Positions 21,948 through 29,855 of a stretch of 64,000 nt of DNA are shown here, piece after piece (position 1 is the first letter of the stretch; every line of letters starts with the position of its first letter). A model generated the notes under the pieces. That model was not told the origin of the DNA. It made no database searches and was given only the letters and a program-made list of their open reading frames with translations. Made by a program: the position numbers and the translations under genes. The stretch spans positions 1,178,001 through 1,242,000 of the forward strand of contig JADKBV010000001.1 in the NCBI GenBank assembly GCA_016714895.1. Direction: 5' to 3'. This stretch comes from Saprospiraceae bacterium (GTDB lineage: Bacteria; Bacteroidota; Bacteroidia; Chitinophagales; Saprospiraceae).

Positions 21948-22727
21948 ATGCAAAAACAGCAATATATAGCTATTGGAATCGGTACATTAGTATTGTTGTT
22001 ATTATATTTTGGCGTGGATACGGTTCCACCTAAACAAAAAGAGCTTGAAAAGTCAAGAGCTTTAAGTCTTGAAGTAACAGGAAACCAAAACATCATAGAT
22101 CAGGCATTTAAAAGTCTGTCAAAAGAAAACCAATCGATCATTGACGCATTACAGCTTGATGTTGACAATGCTTCCACAGATTCTTTAAAAGTGGAACGAT
22201 TAAAAATTCTTGCTTCTTCATGGTATGAAATGGGTTCTCCGGCAGTATCTGCCATCTATGCAGAACAAATTGCAGAAAAAGAGAATCAGGAACCTTCCTG
22301 GTCTATTGCAGGTACAACCTATATGTTATGTGCCCGTGAAAACCCGGATCAAAAGACCAGAGATTTTTGTTCAAAAAGAGCGTTAAAAGCTTTTGAAATG
22401 GCTATTTCTCTTGCTCCGGATAAAGTAGAACCAAAAATCAATCAGGCATTGGTGTTTGTCGATAATCCTGAAAAGGATAATCCTATGAAAGGTATTCTGA
22501 TGTTGCGCGAATTACAACAGAAATATCCGCAAAACACTTCAGTGCTCAACCAACTTGCCACTTTAGCAATCAAAACAAATCAGATTGATAAAGCTTTAGA
22601 ACGATTGGAAGAATCCTATAAAATTGATCCCTCCAACATGAATACGATTTGTCTTCTTGCCGAAGTGTACACGCTGGCAGGAAATGACCAGAAAGCACTC
22701 ATGTTCAGAGATATGTGTAAATCATAA
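21948..22727 (+). CDS. Membrane-anchored tetratricopeptide repeat protein
   Basis: A 259-residue protein with a single N-terminal membrane segment (AIGIGTLVLLLLYFGVD, residues about 6-22). A helical domain follows with TPR-like repeats, clearest in the last third (NTSVLNQLATLAIKTNQIDKALERLEESYKIDPSNMNTICLLAEVYTLAGNDQKALMF). TPR proteins are protein-binding scaffolds. Position between HU and the mS38-like gene is conserved in this group, but no specific role is known. Start chosen at the first ATG, 14 nt after the HU stop. Confidence 0.8.
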   Translation: MQKQQYIAIGIGTLVLLLLYFGVDTVPPKQKELEKSRALSLEVTGNQNIIDQAFKSLSKENQSIIDALQLDVDNASTDSLKVERLKILASSWYEMGSPAVSAIYAEQIAEKENQEPSWSIAGTTYMLCARENPDQKTRDFCSKRALKAFEMAISLAPDKVEPKINQALVFVDNPEKDNPMKGILMLRELQQKYPQNTSVLNQLATLAIKTNQIDKALERLEESYKIDPSNMNTICLLAEVYTLAGNDQKALMFRDMCKS

Positions 22728-22753
22728 TATTTTTTCATTTTAAAATCTTAGAT

Positions 22754-22846
22754 ATGCCTTGCGGTAAAAAAAGAAAACGTCATAAGATTGCGACTCATAA
22801 GCGCAAAAAAAGACTGAGAAAAAACAGACATAAGAAGAAGAAATAA
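22754..22846 (+). CDS. 30-residue basic microprotein, AURKAIP1/COX24 (mS38)-like
   Basis: A very small gene encoding MPCGKKRKRH plus IATHKRKKRLRKNRHKKKK-like residues (20 of 30 are Lys or Arg or His). It matches the short AURKAIP1/COX24-domain proteins known in Bacteroidota, which are homologous to the C-terminus of mitochondrial ribosomal protein mS38. Such proteins bind the decoding region of small-subunit rRNA. It lies 26 nt after the TPR gene and upstream of RNase G. The start is the ATG at 22754; an ATG-to-stop span of exactly 93 nt is in frame. Recognition is by sequence pattern and position. Confidence 0.85.
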   Translation: MPCGKKRKRHKIATHKRKKRLRKNRHKKKK

Positions 22847-23249
22847 ATATGTCGGGTTTCATGATATGTTTCATACATATATCTAAAAATAGTCACTTCA
22901 CCGGTAAAACAAAAGATTTTACGGATGTAGGTCCTATTGTGACATCATTTTTAATGTAAAAATGATTGGCTCCGGGACAAAACCAAAATTTGGTCAAAGT
23001 CCTTTTTTAGTGAATAGGTATGGACATCATGAAACCCTTTCTTCATCATGGTCTGAAAACCAAACAACATTCAATGTCAGGGCCAAGGGAAAATGGAATG
23101 ACCCAATACCGAAAAATTCAAAAAAAACAAGTACCTCTGTTGTCAAATTGTAAAAAGGGGTAGAAAAAAATATCTTCATTATCATTCATTTCCACTTTTT
23201 CTGAATTATTTCCGGGCATTGATTTTTATCATATATAAATTATCATGCA
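22847..23249. other. Intergenic stretch before RNase G with an AT-rich stem-loop
   Basis: I see no gene here; the 63-codon frame at 22962-23153 has no recognisable content. At 22944-22966 a perfect 9-bp stem (ATCATTTTT / AAAAATGAT) with loop AATGT may terminate the upstream operon or act as a processing site. Confidence 0.4.
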
Positions 23250-24800
23250 ATGGATAAAGAATTAATTATTAATTCCAGTCCATCGGTTGTGGAAATTGCG
23301 CTTTTGGAAAATAAAAAATTGGTTGAGATACACAGTCAGAAAACCAATAGCAGTTCTTCAGTCGGTGATGTGTTTTTGGGAAGCATTAAAAAAGTAATGC
23401 CGAGTCTAAATGCATGTTTTATGGATATTGGCCATAGAAAAGACGCTTTTTTACATTATACTGACCTAGGTCCCCAAATAAAATCTTTGATCAAATATAC
23501 CAAAGAGGTCACAACCGGTCAATACAGCAATCCATTACTGGAAAATTTCGGATTGGAACCCGATAATCCGAAAAACGGAAAAGTCGATCAGGTTTTTGCA
23601 AAAAACACACAGGTTCTGGTTCAAATCCTCAAAGAACCCATTTCAACAAAAGGTCCCAGATTGAGCTGCGAACTAACCATTCCCGGCAGGTTTGTTGTCA
23701 TGACTCCTTTTATAGATATCGTGGCTGTTTCAAAAAAAATCAGTAGTGCCGATGAAAGAAAAAGATTAAAACTCCTTGTGGAAAGCGTAAAACCTGCCAA
23801 TTTTGGCATCATTGTCAGAACAGCTGCCGAAGGTAAAAAAGTAGCAGAAATACATAATGATATCCGGGAACTACAGGAAAAATGGACTTCTATATACGAA
23901 CAATTAAAAAAGACCCGGACACCCGGAAAGGTATTGAGCGAAATCGATAAATCTTCGACCATGCTGAGGGATATCCTTAATGATAATTTTAACAAAATTA
24001 TCGTTGATGATAAAGTGATGTATCAGGGTATGAAAGATTACCTTCAGGGAATCGCTCCGGACAAATTAAAAATATTACAGTTTCATAAAGGACCAAGACC
24101 TGTTTTTGACCATTTTGATATCAACAGGCAAATCAAAGCTTCTTTTGGCAAAACCGCAACCATGTCCAGCGGTGCTTATATCGTGATAGAACATACCGAG
24201 GCAATGCACGTCATTGATGTCAACAGCGGACCGAAAATGCTCCGAAAAGATCAGGAAGAAGCCGCCATTGCCGTCAATCTCGAAGCCGCCGAAGAAATCG
24301 CCAGACAACTCAGACTCAGGGACATTGGCGGGCTAATCATCATTGATTTTATCGATATGAAATCCAATGAAAACAGGACGAGCTTATTCAATAAAATGAA
24401 GGACTTCATGGCAAGTGACCGGGCTCAGCATACCATTTTACCTATCAGTAAATTTGGTCTCATGCAAATCACGCGCCAGAGGACAAGACCAGAAATTGCC
24501 ATTGATATTCTGGAAGTCTGCCCATCCTGTCAGGGAAGCGGTAAGAGTATGCCTTCTGTTATTGTGTTGGAAAACATAGAACGGGACCTTGCATTTATTC
24601 TGGAGTCAAGACAAAAAATAAAACTCATTTTGTTTGCCAATCCTTTTGTCTATTCTTATATTAAAAACGGTCTTCCAAGCCTGCAAATGAAATGGTGGCT
24701 TAAACATAAAAAATGGGTCAAAGTTGTCAAAGATGATAGCCTTCATTTTTTTGAATACAAGTTTTTTGACGAAAGAAATGACGAAATCCGACTGGATTAA
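23250..24800 (+). CDS. rng: RNase E/G family ribonuclease
   Basis: A 516-residue enzyme for mRNA decay and rRNA processing. It has an S1-like RNA-binding region near the N-terminus (VFLGSIKKVMPSLNACFMDIGHRKDAFLHY, residues about 41-70). The catalytic acidic residues are in VIDVNSGP (D323) and IIIDFIDM (D366), matching the Mg-binding pair of RNase E/G. The Zn-link is CPSCQGSG (C424, C427). Length and layout fit RNase G rather than the long RNase E. Gene order HU-TPR-microprotein-RNase G supports the call. It is convergent with dnaG, with only 67 nt between them. The intact catalytic and Zn residues suggest a functional enzyme. Confidence 0.92.
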   Translation: MDKELIINSSPSVVEIALLENKKLVEIHSQKTNSSSSVGDVFLGSIKKVMPSLNACFMDIGHRKDAFLHYTDLGPQIKSLIKYTKEVTTGQYSNPLLENFGLEPDNPKNGKVDQVFAKNTQVLVQILKEPISTKGPRLSCELTIPGRFVVMTPFIDIVAVSKKISSADERKRLKLLVESVKPANFGIIVRTAAEGKKVAEIHNDIRELQEKWTSIYEQLKKTRTPGKVLSEIDKSSTMLRDILNDNFNKIIVDDKVMYQGMKDYLQGIAPDKLKILQFHKGPRPVFDHFDINRQIKASFGKTATMSSGAYIVIEHTEAMHVIDVNSGPKMLRKDQEEAAIAVNLEAAEEIARQLRLRDIGGLIIIDFIDMKSNENRTSLFNKMKDFMASDRAQHTILPISKFGLMQITRQRTRPEIAIDILEVCPSCQGSGKSMPSVIVLENIERDLAFILESRQKIKLILFANPFVYSYIKNGLPSLQMKWWLKHKKWVKVVKDDSLHFFEYKFFDERNDEIRLD

Positions 24801-24867
24801 TAAAAAGTCCGGAATACGTTTTTGTATATTACCAGATTGTTTCGGGAATTACGGATGATTTTTTGAT

Positions 24868-26814
24868 TTATAAAATGACCGTTCCCAACCATTCAGCCAT
24901 TTCGTTTCTTTCCTTTTTTAATGCCTGCAATACTTTGATCTGAAGAAGGTATTCGTTTGCATCATGGTTTTCTCCTTGCATAGACATCAATTCTTTTTCG
25001 ATAGCTGCAATACTTTTATTGGCTTTTTTTAATTTCAACCTGAGAATGGCATTCTGACTTTCCCGGAGATAGTTTTCATCAGGCATTTTTTGGGTTTGCA
25101 ACAACATACCTTTTTTCTCCCATCCTGCATATTCATAAGGATAACTTAAAGCATCCACCGCAAAATTCCGGACTGCTTCGTCTTCGTGGGTGATAAATAC
25201 CTGGTGGCCGAACGTTTCATGATTGTCCAATATCTTTTTGGTCAAAGAAAATATTTCCTGACAAACCGCGTTTTCAAGGATTGGAACAACTTCTTCCATC
25301 TCCTCCACAATATGTTTTGCCATGGTTATCTTATTGGTCTCATCAAACCATTCATGACCGAATCGGACCAATATCTGAGCCACAGCTTTTTCCTGAACTT
25401 CATCTGTAGTGACCGGAACGTAATCATCCTGACGGGCAGCTTTTTTTTCAGTAATCCAGTCTCCTTCATCCGGCCCTTCAAAGGATGTTCTCCCCTGACC
25501 ATCCATATTTTTTTTACGAATGGCTTCCTTGATATACTTATTGGTTTCCCTCACCAAGAGTGCTTCATCCATATCAAGCATAATGCTGCACTGCCTGATG
25601 TACAGCGAACGTTTGATAGCGTCACTGATTTTGGATATAGATTCTACAATATTTTTAAGCGCTCCTGCCTTTTTTATCGGGTCCTTACCACTGTCTTCCA
25701 GCAAAACCCTAGTTTTAAAAAATACAAAATCTTCTTCATTCTCTTTGAGAAAAGTAGTAAATTTTTCTGTTCCGACTTTTGAAAGAAAAGAATCAGGATC
25801 ATCGTTGTCCGGTAAAAGAACGAGCTTGACATTCATATCTGCTTCCAGCACCATATCCAATCCTCTCAGCGATGCTTTGACTCCGGCGGGGTCCCCGTCA
25901 AATATGATTTTGATATTGGAAGTATATCTTTTGATCAGTTTGATTTGTTCGGTCGTCAATGAAGTGCCGGAAGCAGCAACCACATGTTGAATTTCTCCCT
26001 GATGTAATGAAATGACGTCAGTATACCCTTCGACCAAAATACATTCGTCATGTTTGCGGATGGCTTCTTTGGCAAAATAGAGCCCGTAGAGTACATTCCT
26101 TTTATTGTAAATTTCAGATTCAGGGGAATTGATGTATTTCGGAATTTTTTTATCCGCAGACAAGGTCCTTCCCCCGAAACCCAGGATTTTACCTGAAATA
26201 CCATGTATCGGAAACATCACCCTGGCCCTGAAAAAATCGTGACCGGACTGAGAAACCAGTCCCAGAGATTTACACAATTCTGTATTGAGTTGTTTTTTAA
26301 AAGCATGTTCGGTAAAGTCATCTCTTTCCTCCAATGCATAACCCAATTCAAATTTTTTGATAATAAAATCCCGGAATCCTCTTTCTTTAAAATAAGCCAG
26401 TCCGATATTTATTCCTTCCTGCCGCTCCCACAAGTTTTTACTGAAATGGTCTTTTCCGATCGTATTGATGATATACAAAGAGTCTACAACAGACCTGAGT
26501 TCTTTTTCTTTGTCGGTCAGTTGTGTTTCCTCAAGACTGATGTTGTATCGTTGTGCCAGATACCTGATGGCTTCGATATAATTGAGGGATTCGTGTTCCA
26601 TGACAAAACCGACGGGATCACCTCCTTTGGAGCATCCGAAACATTTATAGATATTTTTTGCCGGCGAAACCGTAAAAGAAGGTGTTTTTTCGTCATGAAA
26701 CGGACACAATCCAATGAGATTTACGCCCCGCCTTCGCAGATTGACATAATCACCTACTACCTCTTCTATTTTGGCAGCAGACAATACTTCTTCTATGCTT
26801 TTGCGGGTTACCAT
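24868..26814 (-). CDS. dnaG: DNA primase
   Basis: A 648-residue primase that makes RNA primers for replication. The N-terminal CHC2 zinc-binding domain has C37, H40, C58 and C61 (CPFHDEKTPSFTV..KCFGCSKGGD). A catalytic core follows. The TOPRIM region has E in LVEGYTDVISLHQ and DxD in IIFDGDPAGVKASL. The helical C-terminal region binds the DnaB helicase. The start is an ATG at 26814, 3 nt after the dapB stop, so it is the last gene of aroC-dapB-dnaG. Placement with amino-acid biosynthesis genes, not with rpoD or rpsU, is unusual. Identification is firm. Confidence 0.95.
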   Translation of the reverse strand: MVTRKSIEEVLSAAKIEEVVGDYVNLRRRGVNLIGLCPFHDEKTPSFTVSPAKNIYKCFGCSKGGDPVGFVMEHESLNYIEAIRYLAQRYNISLEETQLTDKEKELRSVVDSLYIINTIGKDHFSKNLWERQEGINIGLAYFKERGFRDFIIKKFELGYALEERDDFTEHAFKKQLNTELCKSLGLVSQSGHDFFRARVMFPIHGISGKILGFGGRTLSADKKIPKYINSPESEIYNKRNVLYGLYFAKEAIRKHDECILVEGYTDVISLHQGEIQHVVAASGTSLTTEQIKLIKRYTSNIKIIFDGDPAGVKASLRGLDMVLEADMNVKLVLLPDNDDPDSFLSKVGTEKFTTFLKENEEDFVFFKTRVLLEDSGKDPIKKAGALKNIVESISKISDAIKRSLYIRQCSIMLDMDEALLVRETNKYIKEAIRKKNMDGQGRTSFEGPDEGDWITEKKAARQDDYVPVTTDEVQEKAVAQILVRFGHEWFDETNKITMAKHIVEEMEEVVPILENAVCQEIFSLTKKILDNHETFGHQVFITHEDEAVRNFAVDALSYPYEYAGWEKKGMLLQTQKMPDENYLRESQNAILRLKLKKANKSIAAIEKELMSMQGENHDANEYLLQIKVLQALKKERNEMAEWLGTVIL

Positions 26815-26817
26815 GGG

Positions 26818-27537
26818 TTACAGTTCCAATACATCTTTCATTTCAAAACATCCTTTTCTGCCGTTAAGCCACTCTGCTGCCAACACGGCACCCAAAGCAA
26901 ATCCTGCCCTTGAATGTGCCGTATGTTTTATTTCGATATCATCAATTTCAGAACTATACTTTACAATATGGGTTCCCGGAACGGAATCCTGACGCAATGA
27001 CTCGATATGAAGGGATCTGCCATTGGTTTCTCCCGGCTGTATCGACCATACTTTTTTCCTGTCAAGTTTCTGTATTACATCCTGAGCCAATGAAATAGCC
27101 GTTCCGCTCGGAGCATCAAGTTTTGATGTATGGTGAATTTCTTCGATCCTGGCATCATACGTTTCGTACTTATTCATCAACTCTGCCAGTCTTTTATTGA
27201 TTTCAAAAAAAATATTGACGCCGATGCTGAAATTAGAAGCATACAAAAATGCACCTTCCATTTCGGTACATTTTTTTTCAATTAATTCCTTTTGATTGGT
27301 CCATCCGGTGGTACCGCATACCACAGGTAATCCGGCGTTCAGACAAGCGGAAACATTTTCAAAAGCAGCTTCCGGTCGGGTAAATTCAATGGCAACATCG
27401 GCCCATTGGAGAACCTGAGGGTTCATTTCATATTTATTGGCGGAAGAAATTTTACAAGTGATGGTATGTCCGCGACGGATGGCAATAGCTTCTATTTCTT
27501 TGCCCATTTTTCCGTATCCTATTAAAGCAATGTGCAT
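26818..27537 (-). CDS. dapB: 4-hydroxy-tetrahydrodipicolinate reductase
   Basis: The enzyme reduces the product of DapA in lysine and diaminopimelate synthesis. It has an NAD(P)-binding N-terminus (IALIGYGKMGKEIEAIA) and the catalytic segment EIHHTSKLDAPSGTAISLA, which carries the His/Lys active-site motif. A C-terminal tetramerisation region follows. At 239 residues it is slightly shorter than E. coli DapB (273), as is usual for Bacteroidota. It sits 3 nt before dnaG and 7 nt after aroC. Confidence 0.95.
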   Translation of the reverse strand: MHIALIGYGKMGKEIEAIAIRRGHTITCKISSANKYEMNPQVLQWADVAIEFTRPEAAFENVSACLNAGLPVVCGTTGWTNQKELIEKKCTEMEGAFLYASNFSIGVNIFFEINKRLAELMNKYETYDARIEEIHHTSKLDAPSGTAISLAQDVIQKLDRKKVWSIQPGETNGRSLHIESLRQDSVPGTHIVKYSSEIDDIEIKHTAHSRAGFALGAVLAAEWLNGRKGCFEMKDVLEL

Positions 27538-27544
27538 GGTATGA

Positions 27545-28621
27545 TTAGATTTTACTGTTAACGTTTCTCAACAAATGATCGGCTATCACCAGGGCAGCCA
27601 TGGATTCTACAATGGGTACTGCCCGGGGCACTACACAGGGATCGTGCCTGCCTTTCCCTTCCAACGTTATGAGGTCTCCGTCTTGGGTAATGCTTTGTTG
27701 GTCTTTCATAATGGTCGAAACCGGCTTAAAAGCCACCCGAAACGTTATCGGCATCCCGTTTGAAATGCCCCCCTGGATACCGCCGGAATGATTGGTTTTT
27801 GTTTGAATGCCCTGATTTGTTTTTTCAAAAATGTCATTATGTAACGACCCCAACATAGTCACACCTTCAAACCCGGATCCTATTTCAAATCCCTTTACTG
27901 CATTGATACTCAGCATCGCTTTGGCCAGATCGGCATGGAGTTTGTCAAAAACGGGTTCGCCAAGACCTACCGGACAATGTTGTATACAACAGGAAATAAT
28001 ACCTCCGACACTATCTCCTGCAGCTTTGATTTCAGAGATATAGTTTATCATTTTTTCTGCCGTTCCCTGATGAGGACAACGGACGATATTGGATTCTGTC
28101 AAAGTGTAATCCACATGTTCACCTTCAGGAATCCTGATCGTTCCTACCTGCGAGACATATGCATCAACCGATATCTGATATTTTTGCAGCAGAAGTTTTG
28201 CCACGGCACCGGCAGCAACTCTGGCGATGGTCTCTCTTGCAGAACTCCTGCCTCCTCCGTTGACATCGCGCAAACCATATTTTTGGGTGTAGGTATAATC
28301 TGCATGCGATGGTCGAAAAGCATCCGAAAGATGATGGTAATCTCCTGATCTTGCATCTTTATTGGGAACAAAAAGGTGAATAGGACTGCCCAAAGAAATA
28401 TCGCCGTACACACCGGATAATATCTGAACCCTGTCGTCTTCGTTTCTTTGGGTGACGATATCTGACTGGCCCGGTCGTCGTCTGTCCAGTTCTTTTTGAA
28501 TAAAAGCGATATCGATAAACAATCCAGCCGGACAGCCATCAATGACTACACCTATTCCCTTGCCATGGGATTCACCATAGGTGGTTATTCTGAAAATGTT
28601 TCCGAAAATATTTCCTGCCAT
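27545..28621 (-). CDS. aroC: Chorismate synthase
   Basis: It catalyses the last step of the shikimate pathway, converting EPSP to chorismate with FMN. Typical motifs are GNIFRITTYGESHGKGIGVVIDGCPAGL, RSSARETIARVAAGAVAK and the terminal GRHDPCVVPRAVPIVESMAALVIAD. The start is set at 28621 (MAGNIFG) because the upstream 17 residues do not fit the family. The TACCTTTG promoter at 28628-28635 would put the transcript start right at this ATG. First gene of aroC-dapB-dnaG. Length 358 residues, as expected. Confidence 0.95.
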   Translation of the reverse strand: MAGNIFGNIFRITTYGESHGKGIGVVIDGCPAGLFIDIAFIQKELDRRRPGQSDIVTQRNEDDRVQILSGVYGDISLGSPIHLFVPNKDARSGDYHHLSDAFRPSHADYTYTQKYGLRDVNGGGRSSARETIARVAAGAVAKLLLQKYQISVDAYVSQVGTIRIPEGEHVDYTLTESNIVRCPHQGTAEKMINYISEIKAAGDSVGGIISCCIQHCPVGLGEPVFDKLHADLAKAMLSINAVKGFEIGSGFEGVTMLGSLHNDIFEKTNQGIQTKTNHSGGIQGGISNGMPITFRVAFKPVSTIMKDQQSITQDGDLITLEGKGRHDPCVVPRAVPIVESMAALVIADHLLRNVNSKI

Positions 28622-28627
28622 ATGGTG

Positions 28628-28635
28628 CAAAGGTA
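28628..28635 (-). promoter_or_regulatory. -7 box TACCTTTG immediately before aroC
   Basis: An exact TAnnTTTG match on the minus strand. The predicted transcript start would be about 28622, so aroC mRNA may be nearly leaderless. No clear -33 box. Confidence 0.45.
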
Positions 28636-28666
28636 AGGAAGCCGTGGCTAAAAAGCGGTTTTTTAG

Positions 28667-28690
28667 ACACAATTGTATGATAAATTGTGT
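28667..28690. promoter_or_regulatory. Inverted repeat, candidate operator
   Basis: Perfect 8-bp arms ACACAATT / AATTGTGT flank an 8-nt spacer. It lies between the divergent promoters of aroC and the DUF4296 lipoprotein gene, just upstream of TAGTTTTG. Which regulator binds is unknown. Confidence 0.45.
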
Positions 28691-28698
28691 TATTTACG

Positions 28699-28706
28699 TA
28701 GTTTTG
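28699..28706 (+). promoter_or_regulatory. -7 box TAGTTTTG for the DUF4296 lipoprotein gene
   Basis: Exact TAnnTTTG match, 18 nt before the GTG start at 28725. A TTG at 28673-28675 lies 23 nt upstream, an acceptable -33 spacing, and falls inside the inverted repeat. Confidence 0.5.
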
Positions 28707-28724
28707 TCATTAAATTATTTCTGA

Positions 28725-29093
28725 GTGAATTATTTCGATAGATATTGGTTTATCAAGTGGATTTTGGTTTTTTCTTTGGCATGTATATTTTCATGTAAAA
28801 AAGAGACACCCGGATTGCCCATGGATAAAACAAAAATCACGCAAATCATTGAAGATATGTACATCGCCGAAAGTATGGCAGACGGTGCAGATCTCACCAT
28901 CCGTGACAGTCTGAAAAATGAATATTTATCCCAGGTCGCTGCTCACCACGGTTTACGTTTGGGACAATTGGATACATTGTTTTTACAATTGATCGAAATG
29001 CCGGACTCGTTACATACTTTGCAAGGTATGGCACTCGATTCATTGAGGGCTAAACAATTGGTTATCAGAGAAAAAGAAAATCTTGGTTTGTGA
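28725..29093 (+). CDS. Small DUF4296-like lipoprotein
   Basis: A 122-residue lipoprotein starting with GTG. The leader ends at C24 (LACIFSCKK). The mature domain has the DUF4296 pattern: KITQIIEDMYIAESMADG, then helical segments and DTLFLQLIEMPDSLH. DUF4296 proteins are Bacteroidota-specific and of unknown function. It lies upstream of the two-component system on the same strand, with 75 nt between them and a separate promoter for the response regulator. Moderate confidence in the family. Confidence 0.72.
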   Translation: MNYFDRYWFIKWILVFSLACIFSCKKETPGLPMDKTKITQIIEDMYIAESMADGADLTIRDSLKNEYLSQVAAHHGLRLGQLDTLFLQLIEMPDSLHTLQGMALDSLRAKQLVIREKENLGL

Positions 29094-29143
29094 ACTTAAC
29101 ATTAAAATAATATTACCTGAATATGAGGTTCACTTTAGCTTTC

Positions 29144-29151
29144 TACATTTG
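29144..29151 (+). promoter_or_regulatory. -7 box TACATTTG for the response regulator gene
   Basis: Exact TAnnTTTG match 17 nt upstream of the ATG at 29169. The -33 element is not clear. Confidence 0.5.
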
Positions 29152-29168
29152 TACTTAATTTATTAAAA

Positions 29169-29855
29169 ATGGACAAAAGAGCAAGAATACTCATTGTGGA
29201 TGACGAAGAAGATATCCTGGAAGTATTGAGCTATAATCTGCAAAAAGAAGGTTATGACGTAGCTGTGGCCGCAGACGGTAGCAGTGCTATCCATAAAGCC
29301 AATGATTTTAATCCGCATCTCATCATCCTGGACATCATGATGCCGGAAATGGATGGCATCGAAGTATGTCAGAAGTTAAAATCCAATCCGAAACACAGCA
29401 GTACGATTATCGCTTTTCTTACGGCAAGGTCGGAAGCATTTACCCAGATTTCAGCATTGGACAGTGGTGGGGATGACTTTATCAATAAACCTATCAAACC
29501 GAATGTTTTTAAATCGAGAGTTAATGCACTTTTGCGCAGACATCCCGAATTTCATCCTGCGGAATCTGTCAAAACCAATACCTACGGTAAGTTGAGCATA
29601 GACTTTGAACAATTTAAAGTGATGGTCGATGGCGAAGACACCGGTTTGGCTAAAAAAGAATTTGAACTATTGACCTTGTTGTCTTCCAAACCCGGAAAAG
29701 TTTTCAAAAGAAGTGAAATTCTCGCAAAAATCTGGGGAAATGAAGTTATTGTAGGCGACAGAACGATAGATGTACATATCAGAAAACTAAGAGAAAAAAT
29801 AGGTAATGATTACATTCACACTTTAAAAGGCGTAGGATATAAATTTGAGTTTTAA
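29169..29855 (+). CDS. OmpR/PhoB-family response regulator
   Basis: A 228-residue response regulator. The receiver domain has the acidic pocket D11, D12 and phospho-acceptor D55 (LIILDIMMPEMDG). It also has the T in AFLTARSE and the conserved Lys in INKPIKP. The C-terminal winged helix matches the PhoB/OmpR type (KKEFELLTLLSSKPGKVFKRSEIL, IDVHIRKLREKIG, TLKGVGYKFE). It overlaps the kinase gene by 11 nt. The signal is unknown; similarity to PhoB/PhoR is by architecture only. Confidence 0.93.
   Translation: MDKRARILIVDDEEDILEVLSYNLQKEGYDVAVAADGSSAIHKANDFNPHLIILDIMMPEMDGIEVCQKLKSNPKHSSTIIAFLTARSEAFTQISALDSGGDDFINKPIKPNVFKSRVNALLRRHPEFHPAESVKTNTYGKLSIDFEQFKVMVDGEDTGLAKKEFELLTLLSSKPGKVFKRSEILAKIWGNEVIVGDRTIDVHIRKLREKIGNDYIHTLKGVGYKFEF

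Noticed and set aside
22962..23153. 63-codon frame before RNase G
   Set aside because: No recognisable domain or start context; treated as intergenic.
25186..25990. Plus-strand frames of up to 198 codons inside dnaG
   Set aside because: Antisense to a highly conserved primase with all motifs; no coding signature on the plus strand.
26203..26913. Plus-strand frame of 236 codons across the start of dnaG and end of dapB
   Set aside because: Antisense to two conserved genes; rich in Phe, Tyr and Ile as expected from reversed coding DNA.
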